A stretch of DNA of 64,000 bases from Bacteroidales bacterium (GTDB lineage: Bacteria > Bacteroidota > Bacteroidia > Bacteroidales > UBA932), in the NCBI GenBank assembly GCA_017627955.1, contig JAGAFU010000018.1, positions 24,696 through 88,695 on the forward strand, in the 5' to 3' direction. Below are positions 9,780 to 19,504 of the stretch, piece after piece; the first letter of the stretch is position 1; each line of letters opens with the position of its first letter. A model generated the notes under the pieces. That model was not told the DNA's origin, did no database searches, and worked only from the letters and a program-made list of their open reading frames with translations. The position numbers and the translations under genes are program-made.

Positions 9780-9863
9780 TATTATGGTTTTCTCTTTTTG
9801 TAAAGATACGAATTATAACGGATTTTAGCGGGCCGCCATAGCACCAAATAGCAAACAAATATA

Positions 9864-9871
9864 TATCTTTG
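9864..9871 (+). promoter_or_regulatory. Probable -7 element for the SGNH-like gene
   Basis: TATCTTTG fits the TAnnTTTG consensus and lies 41 bases upstream of the chosen ATG at 9913. No convincing TTTG -33 box is seen at the expected distance, so this is tentative. The surrounding gap 9780-9912 separates two divergent genes and holds nothing else I recognise. Confidence 0.45.
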
Positions 9872-9912
9872 AAGGATTGTTGATTGCTACGCGTTGCCAA
9901 ATACCATCTGCG

Positions 9913-10818
9913 ATGTTCCGGTTTCTTAAACATCTGACCATCTTTCTGATTCTGCTGTGGGCAGTCTTCACACCGTTGGATTTCCTCCTGTCCCGCAGGG
10001 CGCGTGAGTCGTCACATCCTGGCACAGAAGCCTTGTATAACATTCTTTACAAACAAATCGACGCCGACATCGTCATCATCGGAAGTTCCCGTGCGAAGAC
10101 CCAAGTTGACCCTGACATACTGGATTCGGTACTGGGCACCAATACCTATAATATCGGGTTGACCGGAACCCGCATAGACCTGCAGACAGCCGCGTACGAC
10201 CTGTACCGCTCACACAACAAAAGACCGGATTTCATCATCCATTGCATAGACCTCTTTTCCTTGATACCTAATTATGAAGTCTCTGGACGAAGTAATTACT
10301 TCCCTTTTTTCTGGGACAGGAAATTCAGGAAGAAAATTTTTCCTTTCATCAATTTCAAATTATCCGAAAGGTTCATCCCACTAATCCGCTATTATTCATC
10401 CGAACTGGAGCAGATGCTGAGGCGCTATCCTAAATCTTTGCGGAAAGGTTACTACCCCATTGACGCGAAATGGAAGTCGCTTGAAATCAAGCCTACGACT
10501 TTTACGAAAGGGGAATCTTTCCAGGACATTTTTGAAAATTATGTCGAAAGGGTCTCGGAAGAAGGGACGCGAATGGTCTTTGTATTACCGCCTTTATATC
10601 ACGAAAAAACCGAGAGCCTCACGAATTTGGATGAGATGTTGGATTATTACACGAGCGTCGGCGAACGATACGGCATTCCTCTCTTAAACTATTTATTCTT
10701 AGACATTTCCAAGGACAGTACCAACTTCTTCAACTACAATCACCTCAACATGAGCGGTGCCCGGGCTTTCTCTGACACCCTCGCCCATGACCTGATCGGC
10801 ATCACCGGCAAACTTTGA
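9913..10818 (+). CDS. Membrane-anchored SGNH/DltD-like protein
   Basis: A 301-residue protein with one N-terminal membrane segment (FLKHLTIFLILLWAVFTPLDF) and a soluble domain that looks like a member of the SGNH hydrolase superfamily: block I reads IVIIGSSRAKTQ with the candidate nucleophile Ser, and the C-terminal block reads NYNHLNMSGARAF with a candidate catalytic His. Proteins of this form often add or remove acyl groups on surface polysaccharides or teichoic-acid-like polymers, but no glycan-assembly gene is adjacent and the role is inference. I chose the ATG at 9913 because the frame upstream of it (from a TTG at 9877) lies on or just after the predicted promoter. The gene is a single transcription unit ending in a bidirectional terminator. 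Confidence 0.7.
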   Translation: MFRFLKHLTIFLILLWAVFTPLDFLLSRRARESSHPGTEALYNILYKQIDADIVIIGSSRAKTQVDPDILDSVLGTNTYNIGLTGTRIDLQTAAYDLYRSHNKRPDFIIHCIDLFSLIPNYEVSGRSNYFPFFWDRKFRKKIFPFINFKLSERFIPLIRYYSSELEQMLRRYPKSLRKGYYPIDAKWKSLEIKPTTFTKGESFQDIFENYVERVSEEGTRMVFVLPPLYHEKTESLTNLDEMLDYYTSVGERYGIPLLNYLFLDISKDSTNFFNYNHLNMSGARAFSDTLAHDLIGITGKL

Positions 10819-10855
10819 TGATGCCCTATCGAAGAGCCGCGGGAACATAGGTAAA

Positions 10856-10889
10856 AAACTGGCGATCTTCAAAACAAGATCGCCAGTTT
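10856..10889. terminator. Bidirectional intrinsic terminator
   Basis: A perfect 14-base inverted repeat, AAACTGGCGATCTT (10856-10869) and its complement (10876-10889), around a six-base loop, with A-rich sequence before and T-rich sequence after. It lies between two convergent genes (ending at 10818 and 10931) and can serve both. Confidence 0.85.
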
Positions 10890-10930
10890 AATCAAATCGC
10901 TATTTCTAAAACACTTAAGCGCAAACCTGT

Positions 10931-13255
10931 TTACTCTGTGGCTCCGTTCAAGGAGTACAGGCTGGCCTTCTTGCTGGATGTCTCATAGACCTGGTTCTTA
11001 GCGTAATAGGTCAACTGTCCTTTCAGGACAATCTCGTCGCCAAGAGCGATCTGCTTGTCACCCTCTGCCCAAGCCTTTCCTCCGAAGTACCAGAGGCTGT
11101 AAGCCTCGAAATCCTTCTTAGGATCATTCTTGAACTCTCCGTCCTCGGAGATCCAGAAAATAGAAGTACCAAATACAACTGAATACTCAGACTGGATCTT
11201 GGAGATCTTGCCCTTCACGTACACGTCAGGGAAGGTCGGAGTGGGCTGGTCAGCGGCCTTGGCGGCAGCCTTAGCGGCCTCCATCGCGTCGATGAAAGCG
11301 ACAGCACCGGCAACGTTGAACGGATAATCGGCGTTGCCAAGTCCGTTGGCCTCGCTGGTAGCACCGTTGACGCTGTAGATCCAAGCCTTCTTGTTGGAGG
11401 TCTCAGCCATGCCATTGTAAACAGTGGTCTTGCCACAGACGACAACCTCGTCACCTATGCGGACCTGTCCGTTACCCTCAACCCATTTCTGGTTATCGAA
11501 CCAGTATACACCGTAGCACTCGAAATCATGAGTGAACTCGGTCGTGGACTTCTTGTCCTCAGAACCCTTGAACTCGCCATCGTCGGAGAGCCAGAAGGTA
11601 CCAGTACCAGCGTAAGTGCTGAAATCATAGAGGATCGCGGAGACCTTACCCTTGATGTAGATGTCCTCATCGAACTTCGTGCCGGCGGTCAGAAGAGCCG
11701 CGGCCTCAGAAGCGGTGTAAGGATTCGTGGCGGTTCCCTTAGGGTTATCAACATATTCATCGATCTTGGTGGCGATGATGTTGATGTACCTGCCCTTGCT
11801 GGAAAGTCCGTTGAAGTAACCGGTCACGGTGATCTTCTTGCCGTCGAAGCTCTTGGCGTTAAGGGCATCGACAGGATAGACGATGCTACCCATCTTGGTC
11901 TCGGGATCAATGCCATCAAGAGTAATATTGTAGTAATTACCAGAGACTGAGAGAGTTCCTGAGAGTTTGACATACTCGGCCACAGAGGCTGTGTACTCGG
12001 CTGCGTTGGCTGTAATGTCGGTAGCATTGGGATGCTCGACCGTGTTGCCCTCGCTGTCGACGAACACTTCAGTGATGTCGGTGAGTTCAGGGACTCCGTT
12101 ATTGGTGGTCTTGGTAGCGGCGATCTTCACGCCGTCACCAACCTTGAGAGCTGCAGCCTTGTCGCCATAAACATAAAGGGCCTTCGAACCATCGGAAACG
12201 ACAGCACCCCTTGTGGTCAAAGCCACGACAACAGTAGTAGGAAGAGTCTGGACCTGATCTTTGTCAGCTGCCTCGATGATCTCGGAGACGGAAGCACCGG
12301 TAGAAGGAGCGCCGGCCTGGGTGATACCGATAGTCTTGAGGGCGGTGGGGCCTTTGATCGTGACATTGGCTGTACGCTTGGCCGTGCGGGTGTTCTCAAG
12401 AGCATGGACGCTGTAGCTGCCGTCCTTGTTCACATCAGTGATCTGGAGCCAATCGGCATCGCTGCTGATAAGAAGCGGGCTCTCCTTGGCGGTGACGACC
12501 ATGTTGAAGGTGGTGTCAGCGCAAGGCAACTCTGTGAAGCTGAAGGCCTCGACACTAATGAGAGACTTAACGTGAGAAACAACGATAGCGGTCTTCTCCT
12601 TGGTCTCGGGAGTCCCCTTGTAGTTCATCAGGGAACCTTCGATAGTGATCTCGTCACCGACGGAGAACTCATCGCCCTTGGAGATGGCGGCACCGTTGAT
12701 CCAAAGACCACGGTAAACCTCCAGCCAGTTGTTCGCGCCATAAGAACCGTCATCGGACAGGAAATATGTGGCGTTGCCGTACTGGGCGCTGATCTCGTTG
12801 ATCTTGCAGACGATACCCTTCACGCGGTATGTTCCGCCAGCGACATCACCGTCGCCAAGAGGAGCGATAACCTCGAGAGCCTGCGCGACTGTCATCGTGA
12901 CGGGCTCAGCTTTCTGGGTAGTCTGAAGAAGATTGATATTCTGGGTCTTGCCACCACACTCGATAGTAGCGGTAGCTTCACGGGTATCTTCAGCCGTGGG
13001 AGCGGTGAAAGTGACGGTTACTTGTCCGGCACCACCAGTGGAAGGGGTAACGGTAACCCATTCAGGAAGGTTCGTGACAGTCCATGAACCTGTGGCGTTG
13101 AGTTCTACGGGAACGGAACCACCACCAGCGGGAAAGGTCACATAAGAGGAAGAGACTTTAACCTCATCAAGGAAATGATCAGCCTCCTCGACGCAACCGG
13201 TCATCAAAAGACCGAGAGCGGCAATCAGGGAAACAATGATATATTTCGTTTTCAT
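10931..13255 (-). CDS. BACON/OB-fold surface lipoprotein
   Basis: A 774-residue lipoprotein (signal peptide ending LLMTGC) made of beta-domains. A BACON-type domain follows the anchor (about residues 33-112: SWTVTNLPEWVTVTPS), a second occurs near residues 235-310 (DADWLQIT), and about five OB-like repeats account for the rest. Three of these (starting near residues 135, 500 and 650) share the pattern YxKGxVxxI....FxLSDDGE....GDEVVxxG.L..Y, resembling the exported DUF6359/OB modules. There is no nuclease or hydrolase domain. It lies 17 bases downstream of an Oar-like TonB-dependent receptor and is probably its surface partner, though it does not look like SusD. The ligand is unknown. Confidence 0.8.
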   Translation of the reverse strand: MKTKYIIVSLIAALGLLMTGCVEEADHFLDEVKVSSSYVTFPAGGGSVPVELNATGSWTVTNLPEWVTVTPSTGGAGQVTVTFTAPTAEDTREATATIECGGKTQNINLLQTTQKAEPVTMTVAQALEVIAPLGDGDVAGGTYRVKGIVCKINEISAQYGNATYFLSDDGSYGANNWLEVYRGLWINGAAISKGDEFSVGDEITIEGSLMNYKGTPETKEKTAIVVSHVKSLISVEAFSFTELPCADTTFNMVVTAKESPLLISSDADWLQITDVNKDGSYSVHALENTRTAKRTANVTIKGPTALKTIGITQAGAPSTGASVSEIIEAADKDQVQTLPTTVVVALTTRGAVVSDGSKALYVYGDKAAALKVGDGVKIAATKTTNNGVPELTDITEVFVDSEGNTVEHPNATDITANAAEYTASVAEYVKLSGTLSVSGNYYNITLDGIDPETKMGSIVYPVDALNAKSFDGKKITVTGYFNGLSSKGRYINIIATKIDEYVDNPKGTATNPYTASEAAALLTAGTKFDEDIYIKGKVSAILYDFSTYAGTGTFWLSDDGEFKGSEDKKSTTEFTHDFECYGVYWFDNQKWVEGNGQVRIGDEVVVCGKTTVYNGMAETSNKKAWIYSVNGATSEANGLGNADYPFNVAGAVAFIDAMEAAKAAAKAADQPTPTFPDVYVKGKISKIQSEYSVVFGTSIFWISEDGEFKNDPKKDFEAYSLWYFGGKAWAEGDKQIALGDEIVLKGQLTYYAKNQVYETSSKKASLYSLNGATE

Positions 13256-13272
13256 AAGATTCTCCCTATTAA

Positions 13273-16200
13273 TTAGTTAAAAATATACTTAATACCGATG
13301 GAAGCGTACCAGCACTGGCCAAGGTCATGGAAAGGAACGAAGGTCTTGGTGCTGCCGCTGATGGCGGAAGGAGTTGAGAAGGTAGCATAACCGTCAGCAT
13401 CGACTCCCTCATACTTGAGGATGCGGGCCTCTGAACCAATCGCAGGATTGAGATACTTGCTCACGCCCCAGCTGGAGTTGAAGAGGTTAAGGACATTCTT
13501 GAGGTCGAATCCGAGCTGAAGGGTGTTCTTGGTGTTACCGGCCTTGACAGTGAAGTCGTGCTTGTAGCCGAAGTCAACCCTGTGGACCCAAGGAGAGTAA
13601 ACGGTGTAAGGCTCAGCGTAGCCACCCTGATGCTTGCTCATGTACTTGTCCTTGTGGACATAATCCATGAAGCGGTCACGGCTGTCGGTGTTGACGAAAC
13701 GGAACTCGTTCTTGTTGACCTGCTCATCTGTAGGAATATAGATGGCATCGTAGGCGTAACCGTCACCATTCATGTCGTTGGTGAGCATGTAGGACTCTTT
13801 GTAGCCACCCCTCCAGGTCTCGTAAATGAAGTTGAAGTGGTTGCCACTCTTGTCGTTGAGGTCGAGAGCAGCCACGACACGATCAGGAGTCACGTACTGA
13901 GAGTTGTGAAGCTTGATGTAGTTCGGGCCCTCTGAAGTGGGAACATAAGTGAAAGCGGACTCGGCGGCAGAGCCGGGCATACCGGTGATCTCCTTGGAGA
14001 CGGTGTGGGTATAGGCGGCCATGAAGCTGACGCCCTCGACAGGACGGACATTGAATGTCACATTGCCGGTCCAGCCATAACCCTTGCTGGTGTTCTCAAG
14101 GACGAAAGCCTTGGTGGCGTTACGGAAACCGGAAGGATAGATAGGACGGTTGTCAGCCCCGTTGAACCTGGCGTAACCGCCAACGTTGGTCATGCTCCAG
14201 TCGGAGATGGACACACCGTTGATGGTCTTGTTGAATATTCCCTCAGCGGTGAGGCTCATCGGGAATGCGGTCGGGAATGAATAGTCGATGGCGAGGGAAG
14301 TCTTCCAGATCTGAGGCATCTTGAAGTCAGGATCGACGGCGCTGATGGAAGAAGGAACCGTGCCGTCCTTAGGGCTGACGGTGCTGGGATAACCCAGGGA
14401 GATCAACTTCTGATAAAGGGCATCGACGGTGGCTTTGCCGTTGGCGTCAGTCACAAGACCGCCGGCGAAGGTGTCCATCGAGAATCCCTTGGCTTTGGCA
14501 TTCTTGGCATTGATCTGAGCCTGATACTGGACGAGACCGCCGTTGGTAGGCATATTCGTGAAGAACACGAGAGGCAGACGTGCGGAGAAGAAACCGGTAC
14601 CGCCGCGGACCTTGAGACTCTTGTCACCGATGACATCCCAAGAGAATCCAAGACGAGGGGAGATCGTGATAGCACCTGTAGGCCACTGGCCGGTGTCGAT
14701 GTGAGTCTCCTCGTAATTCTTGGCCTTCGGATGATAAGTCAGGGCCTTGATAGCCTCGTTGGTCATAAGGTCGCCGTCGTCGAAGAACAGGCCGTCGACA
14801 CGGGCACCGTAAGTAAGCTTGAACTTGTCAGTGGCGTTCCACTCGTCCTGGATATAGATTCCGAGCTTGTGGAAACGGACACGGGCAGCGGGCTTGAGCT
14901 CACCGTCGTAACCGTAGGTAAGGTTGACGATCTCAGGAGCGGCTCCCGTCAGGAAGTCATTGAGGCTGCTGTAACGATAGTAACCGGAACCGTTACGCAT
15001 GTACTGGTTGTCAGCCATCTGGTACTCGTAGTTGACACCACCCATGATCTTGTGGTTGCCCTTATACCATGTCAAGTCGTCCTTGATGTTGTAGTTGACC
15101 TCATTGACAGCGTTGTTCCAGGTGAAAAGCTCATAACCGAGAGCCATGTAGTTGTTCTCCTGGGTGTCATCGAGGATGTCGATGAAGGGGAACTCCTCGG
15201 ATGTGCTGCTTCGGATAGGGTTCTGGACCTTGGAATATGTGGCGAGGAACTGGTTGGAAAGACTCTCGGACAGACGGCTATTAAGGTCGAATGACCAGGT
15301 ACTGACCATGTTCCTGTTGGCATACATTGAGTTAGCGAAGGACATTGAGTACTGGGACATACGGGCTCCGGACATACGGGTACCACCGTCCATCGAAGTG
15401 GCGTTGGGGGTGTTCCAGGAGTTGTTCAGAGTGTAGTTGTACCTGATAGCGAGGTGATGGTTGTTGGAGATGTTCCAGTCGATACGGGCAAGGAGCTTGG
15501 TGTTGTCCTCGTTGGCGGGGAAATCAGTCCATGAACCTGTGTCGTAGCCGTATTTGCTCTTTACGAAATCAGAAACCGTCTTAAGGTCAGAGAGTTTCGT
15601 ACGGGAAATCTTATTGTCGGCATCCATCTTGCCATCCTCGGATCCTCTCCAGCGATTGACAATCGTAGGGATCTTGGACTGCTCTGCGTTGACAAAGAAG
15701 AAGAGCTTGTTCTTGACGATAGGACCTCCGAAAGTCATACCGTAAGTGGTGCTGCGGTCCTTGTCGCGGGCGCCGCTGATCTGCTCACCCTCAATGGCGT
15801 CACCCCTGAGGTTCTCGTTGCGGTGATAGACATAAGCGGATCCCTTGAAGGTGTTGGTACCGGACTTGGTGATAGCGTTGATACCACCTCCGATGAAGTT
15901 GGTCTGACGAACGTCATAAGGCGAGATCACGACCTGCAACTCCTCAATGGCGTCAATCGAGATAGGATTTCCACCTCCGGGAAGGCCGGCGCTGAGGCCG
16001 AAGTTGTTGTTGAAGTTCGCGCCGTCAACTGTGAAGTTCGAGGAACGACCGTCCATACCGGCGAAAGTAGTGCCATTGCCACCGTAAGGAGAAAGCCTTG
16101 TGACATCGGTGATGCTCCTTGAGACAGTAGGCAGGTTAGCGATCTGCTGGCTGTTGATGTTCGTTGCGGCACCTGTCTTCTCGACAGCGAGCTTGGAGGC

Positions 16201-16578
16201 TGGAGATGAGATGACCACGGCAGACTCCAGCATCTCATTGTCAGCCTTGAGCTGGGCGTTGAGATTGAAAGTCTCAGCGAGTTGGAGAGTCACGTCCGTG
16301 TACTCGATAGTCTGGTAACCCAGGAAGGAAATCGTCACCTTGTAAGGGCCACCTACACGCATACCGTTGATCGTGTAGTTACCGTCGATGTTGGCCACGG
16401 CGGCGTACTGGGTGCCTGAAGGCGTGTGGACTGCTACCACAGCTGCTCCAGTCAGGGGCTCACCGGTCTCATCCTTGATGTTTCCGGCGAGGCTGGAAGT
16501 CGTGACCTGCGCAAAGGCGGCGACTCCCGCAAAGATCGCCACCAAAGCGGCAAATCCTCTTTTAATTGATTGAACCAT
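13273..16578 (-). CDS. Oar-like TonB-dependent outer-membrane receptor
   Basis: An 1101-residue outer-membrane transporter. After a signal peptide (cleavage near AAFAQ) there is a carboxypeptidase-regulatory-like domain (GNIKDETGEPLTGAAVVA, FLGYQTIEYTDV), then a plug domain (SRSITDVTRLSPYGG, MDGRSSNFTVDGANFNN, EELQVVISPYDVRQ, GGGINAITKSGTN) that is typical of the Oar family rather than SusC, and a long beta-barrel ending in the aromatic terminus IGIKYIFN. Oar-type receptors take part in export or import of proteins or peptides in Bacteroidota and Myxococcota; the substrate here is unknown. It is cotranscribed with the BACON/OB lipoprotein. The 190-base upstream gap is shared with divergent metK. 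Confidence 0.9.
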   Translation of the reverse strand: MVQSIKRGFAALVAIFAGVAAFAQVTTSSLAGNIKDETGEPLTGAAVVAVHTPSGTQYAAVANIDGNYTINGMRVGGPYKVTISFLGYQTIEYTDVTLQLAETFNLNAQLKADNEMLESAVVISSPASKLAVEKTGAATNINSQQIANLPTVSRSITDVTRLSPYGGNGTTFAGMDGRSSNFTVDGANFNNNFGLSAGLPGGGNPISIDAIEELQVVISPYDVRQTNFIGGGINAITKSGTNTFKGSAYVYHRNENLRGDAIEGEQISGARDKDRSTTYGMTFGGPIVKNKLFFFVNAEQSKIPTIVNRWRGSEDGKMDADNKISRTKLSDLKTVSDFVKSKYGYDTGSWTDFPANEDNTKLLARIDWNISNNHHLAIRYNYTLNNSWNTPNATSMDGGTRMSGARMSQYSMSFANSMYANRNMVSTWSFDLNSRLSESLSNQFLATYSKVQNPIRSSTSEEFPFIDILDDTQENNYMALGYELFTWNNAVNEVNYNIKDDLTWYKGNHKIMGGVNYEYQMADNQYMRNGSGYYRYSSLNDFLTGAAPEIVNLTYGYDGELKPAARVRFHKLGIYIQDEWNATDKFKLTYGARVDGLFFDDGDLMTNEAIKALTYHPKAKNYEETHIDTGQWPTGAITISPRLGFSWDVIGDKSLKVRGGTGFFSARLPLVFFTNMPTNGGLVQYQAQINAKNAKAKGFSMDTFAGGLVTDANGKATVDALYQKLISLGYPSTVSPKDGTVPSSISAVDPDFKMPQIWKTSLAIDYSFPTAFPMSLTAEGIFNKTINGVSISDWSMTNVGGYARFNGADNRPIYPSGFRNATKAFVLENTSKGYGWTGNVTFNVRPVEGVSFMAAYTHTVSKEITGMPGSAAESAFTYVPTSEGPNYIKLHNSQYVTPDRVVAALDLNDKSGNHFNFIYETWRGGYKESYMLTNDMNGDGYAYDAIYIPTDEQVNKNEFRFVNTDSRDRFMDYVHKDKYMSKHQGGYAEPYTVYSPWVHRVDFGYKHDFTVKAGNTKNTLQLGFDLKNVLNLFNSSWGVSKYLNPAIGSEARILKYEGVDADGYATFSTPSAISGSTKTFVPFHDLGQCWYASIGIKYIFN

Positions 16579-16712
16579 AATGGATTTAAGTAATATAAAA
16601 GTTGTTATATTATTCTTCTTTTATAAATAGATTGCGAAATTAATACAAATATTTGGCTTGCTAAAATTTATTTCATTCATACACAGAATTATCTTATCTT
16701 CGCGGACGAAAA

Positions 16713-16769
16713 CTTCCGGGGACAGATTTGCACCGCTTGCAACCCCGGTCAAAAAAATGCTAAAGAATA
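16713..16769 (+). promoter_or_regulatory. SAM-II-like riboswitch in the metK leader
   Basis: A pseudoknot resembling the SAM-II (or SAM-V) class can be folded by eye. P1 is CCGGGG (16716-16721) with CCCCGG (16743-16748). The loop contains GATTTGCACCGCTTGCAA, close to the conserved GAUUU...ACCG..UUGCAA core. The loop bases CTTGCA (16736-16741) pair with TGC and AAG of the downstream TGCTAAAG (16758-16765), after an A-rich linker. The 3' strand includes AAAG, the only plausible ribosome-binding site for the metK ATG at 16769, so SAM binding would block initiation. Class is assigned from remembered consensus, not from a covariance search. Confidence 0.8.
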
Positions 16770-18016
16770 TGAACTATCTTTTCACTTCGGAGTCAGTCTC
16801 CGAGGGCCATCCTGATAAGGTGGCCGACCAGATTTCAGACGCTATTCTCGATGAGTTCCTCCGCCAGGACCCTGAGTCCAAGGTGGCATGCGAGACTTTC
16901 TGTTCGACGGGGCTCGTGATAATCGGAGGCGAGGTCACCTCCGAGGCTTATGTCGACATTCAGGGAACGGTCCGTGACGTGATCCGGAACATCGGCTACA
17001 CGAAGGCCGAGTACATGTTCGACGCCGGCTCTTGCGGAGTCCTGTCCCAGATCCACAGCCAGAGCCCGGACATCAACCGGGGTGTCTCCAGGGAAGATCC
17101 TGAGGACCAGGGAGCCGGAGACCAGGGCATGATGTTCGGTTACGCCTGCAAGGCCACCGAGGACTATATGCCTCTGGCCCTTTATCTCTCGCATCTGACG
17201 CTTAAGGAGCTTGCGGACATCCGTCACAACGAGCTTCATCTTATGCCTTACTTGAGGCCGGACTCAAAGGCCCAGTTCACAATCGAGTTCGACTCAGACG
17301 ACAAACCAGTCAGGATCCACACGATCGTACTCTCTACCCAGCACGACGAGTTCGACTCAGACGAGGCGATGCGTTCGAAGATCGAGAGCGACGTGCGGAA
17401 CATCCTGCTTCCCAGGGTTATAGCGAAGCTTAAGCCTGAGACCGCCGCCCTGTTCAAGGGGGATTTCATTCTCCATGTGAATCCTACCGGCAAATTCGTG
17501 ATTGGCGGCCCCGCTGGAGACACCGGTCTCACAGGCAGGAAGATAATCGTGGACACCTATGGAGGCCGCGCTCCTCATGGTGGTGGAGCGTTCTCCGGGA
17601 AAGATCCGTCCAAGGTGGACCGCAGCGCCGCATACGCCGCGAGATATATTGCCAAGAATATGGTCGCGGCGGGAGTGGCCGACGAGATGGTGGTCCAGAT
17701 CGCCTACGCCATCGGAGTGGCCAAACCTGTCAGCATTTATGTCAACACGAAAGGCACTGGAATAATCCCCGACGCCGAGATCGCTGACAAGATCGGGAAT
17801 ATCTTCGACCTCCGTCCCGCGGCTATTATCCGCAAGTTCGGACTGAAGAATCCAATCTATGGCCCCACAGCGGCTTACGGTCATTTCGGCCGCGAGCCTT
17901 ACACCAAAGTCATGGAACTCACCCGAGGCGGAAAGACCGTCAAAGAAGAAGTCCAGTTCTTCGGCTGGGAAAAACTGGACTCCGTCGATCTCATCCGTTC
18001 CGAGTTCGGACTCTAA
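16769..18016 (+). CDS. metK: S-adenosylmethionine synthetase
   Basis: Makes S-adenosylmethionine from methionine and ATP in the cytoplasm. At 415 residues it has all three signatures: [17 protein letters not shown] (ATP/Met site) at the N-terminus, the hexapeptide GAGDQG and the P-loop-like [19 protein letters not shown]. The frame is open from 16658 and another ATG occurs at 16757, but I place the start at 16769 (MNYLFTSES) because 16757 lies inside the pseudoknot of the leader riboswitch, homologues begin with M-x-Y-LFTSESV, and AAAG at 16762-16765 is suitably spaced. Its product is the presumed ligand of that riboswitch, giving feedback control. Confidence 0.96.
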   Translation: MNYLFTSESVSEGHPDKVADQISDAILDEFLRQDPESKVACETFCSTGLVIIGGEVTSEAYVDIQGTVRDVIRNIGYTKAEYMFDAGSCGVLSQIHSQSPDINRGVSREDPEDQGAGDQGMMFGYACKATEDYMPLALYLSHLTLKELADIRHNELHLMPYLRPDSKAQFTIEFDSDDKPVRIHTIVLSTQHDEFDSDEAMRSKIESDVRNILLPRVIAKLKPETAALFKGDFILHVNPTGKFVIGGPAGDTGLTGRKIIVDTYGGRAPHGGGAFSGKDPSKVDRSAAYAARYIAKNMVAAGVADEMVVQIAYAIGVAKPVSIYVNTKGTGIIPDAEIADKIGNIFDLRPAAIIRKFGLKNPIYGPTAAYGHFGREPYTKVMELTRGGKTVKEEVQFFGWEKLDSVDLIRSEFGL

Positions 18017-18166
18017 GATATTGGCATATCCCGCGTAGCTACGGCTCAATCGTCATTCGGTAAGTACGCAGTCCTTCCAATATCTGCTCGGGACTGGTTA
18101 CCTTCTTGGTAATGTCCTCACCATTCTCGTCAACGAGCCGGTTTCTTTGTACCTGAAGGATCGCTT
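18017..18166. other. Gap with an orphan protein-like frame
   Basis: The 150 bases between the convergent metK and OMP genes contain on the minus strand an open frame without a start that runs into the end of the next gene in another phase. It reads about 47 residues, including RNRLVDENGEDITKKVT and SPEQILEGLRTYRMTIEP before a stop at 18039. The composition looks like real protein, so it may be the tail of a deleted gene, but I recognise no family. An imperfect GATATTGG/CCAATATC inverted repeat (18018-18025, 18077-18084) spans part of it. Confidence 0.3.
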
Positions 18167-19501
18167 CTATATCGGGAAACTGACTCCGAAGGTCATTCCA
18201 ATGTTGGATTTGTCGATAGGAATCATCTGTGGAGTCACCCTGAACGAGTAAGAGTCTATTCCCCAGAATATGTTGAATCCAGGGGCGTGGACATCGAACG
18301 CTCCTCCAAACGACCATCCGAAATTGTGTCTGGCACCACTCAGGTCCAGGCTCAGCCAAGAGAGAGGTGTCCAGCATCCGAATAGGCGGACCTCATTGTA
18401 ACCATAGAACTCGTACGGCTTATAGGTGTACAGGACCGCGGCTGAGATGTTCTCATTGAAAGGCATTTTATACTTAGCCCCGACATTAAGGCTCACCGGA
18501 AGGAATTCGAAAGAATTCTTCTTTTTGTTCTGAATAAGGAAATCAAAGGAATCCCGGATGTCTTCGAGAGGCTGCAATTTCGCATCGGAATCGATGTCCT
18601 CATTCGGATCGTACCGGTAATTGGCATCGGACTTCGCGTAAACTTTGTCCAGCCACTTGATTCCACCGGCATCAAGAGCCGAAGCGGAGATAGTAAGATG
18701 CTCAGTCAGAGGATATTCCAGGCCCAAGTCAAGTGCCAGGCCAAGGCCGCCGAATCCGAGTTTGTAGCGGTTGAGCCCGAGGCTGCCGATATTGATCCGG
18801 CTGTCATCCTTCTCATAGTCGCTCCAGGTGACAAGCCCTCCCGCAATCTCTATGTCGGCATGCACATCTTGGATCCATCCCTTGCCGGACGCGTCGAGTG
18901 TGACATCCCTGCCGCGGAACCTTCCGTGTCCAAGCCCGATGAGAGGCTTGACCCGGATGCCGTACTTGAGTTTTCCCCACTGGCGAGTCTGCCCGTAGGC
19001 TAACTCCAGATAATTATCGATACCGGCGTCTATTCCGGTCAGGTTGAAGAAATCCTTATTCGAGACGCCCTCTTTGAGAAGGCTAATGTAGTCATAGGGA
19101 ACACGAACCTGTCCGGCATATTTAAGCGTGACATCGACAGTGTGATACACATTCCCCCTTTTGAAACCGGTCGCGAAAACCCCGAAATCGAGGTTCATGT
19201 TGATTCTTGCTCCCTTCGCGGGGATATTATCCATGACAGTTTTCGCCGGGATGTGCTTGTTCAAAGCCGTGACAAGACGGCCTTCATAGGGATAGAATAT
19301 ACTGGAAAGGCCGATATTGCTCCGGCTAGTGGCGCTTGCCAGACTCAAGATTCCAGTCCTGAAAGCGGTCGAATCAGTGAAAGCGGGATTCTGCCGGTAT
19401 GCGAGGTGATATCCTTCCAGGAAATATCCTGACTGGAAATTTTGAGCGAACAGTCCGGCGGAGAGCACCACGAGGGCGCAGGATATGATAATCTTTCTCA
19501 T
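18167..19501 (-). CDS. Putative outer-membrane beta-barrel protein (DUF5723-like)
   Basis: A 444-residue exported protein with a clean signal peptide (cleavage near GLFAQ) and no lipobox. The mature sequence begins with a GYFLEGYHLAYRQNPAF segment, like the PorV/FadL-related DUF5723 proteins of Bacteroidales, and continues as many amphipathic strands rich in aromatic residues, ending in FGVSFPI, consistent with a barrel. Function is unknown. It lies three bases downstream of a 599-residue lipoprotein gene and must be cotranslated with it, suggesting that the two form an outer-membrane unit. Confidence 0.65.
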   Translation of the reverse strand: MRKIIISCALVVLSAGLFAQNFQSGYFLEGYHLAYRQNPAFTDSTAFRTGILSLASATSRSNIGLSSIFYPYEGRLVTALNKHIPAKTVMDNIPAKGARINMNLDFGVFATGFKRGNVYHTVDVTLKYAGQVRVPYDYISLLKEGVSNKDFFNLTGIDAGIDNYLELAYGQTRQWGKLKYGIRVKPLIGLGHGRFRGRDVTLDASGKGWIQDVHADIEIAGGLVTWSDYEKDDSRINIGSLGLNRYKLGFGGLGLALDLGLEYPLTEHLTISASALDAGGIKWLDKVYAKSDANYRYDPNEDIDSDAKLQPLEDIRDSFDFLIQNKKKNSFEFLPVSLNVGAKYKMPFNENISAAVLYTYKPYEFYGYNEVRLFGCWTPLSWLSLDLSGARHNFGWSFGGAFDVHAPGFNIFWGIDSYSFRVTPQMIPIDKSNIGMTFGVSFPI

Positions 19502-19504
19502 AGT

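Noticed and set aside
12032-13087. 351-codon open frame on the plus strand
   Set aside because: It lies entirely opposite the BACON/OB lipoprotein gene, has no signal or family pattern, and its codons mirror the biased third positions of the real gene.
16658-16768. Upstream starts for metK (frame from 16658 or ATG 16757)
   Set aside because: The extra residues have no counterpart in MetK proteins, and both starts lie upstream of or inside the SAM-II-like pseudoknot.
18039-18377. 112-residue minus-strand ORF as a complete gene
   Set aside because: Its first two thirds are the shifted frame of the barrel protein gene; only the last 47 or so codons look protein-like, so it is reported as a possible gene remnant instead.
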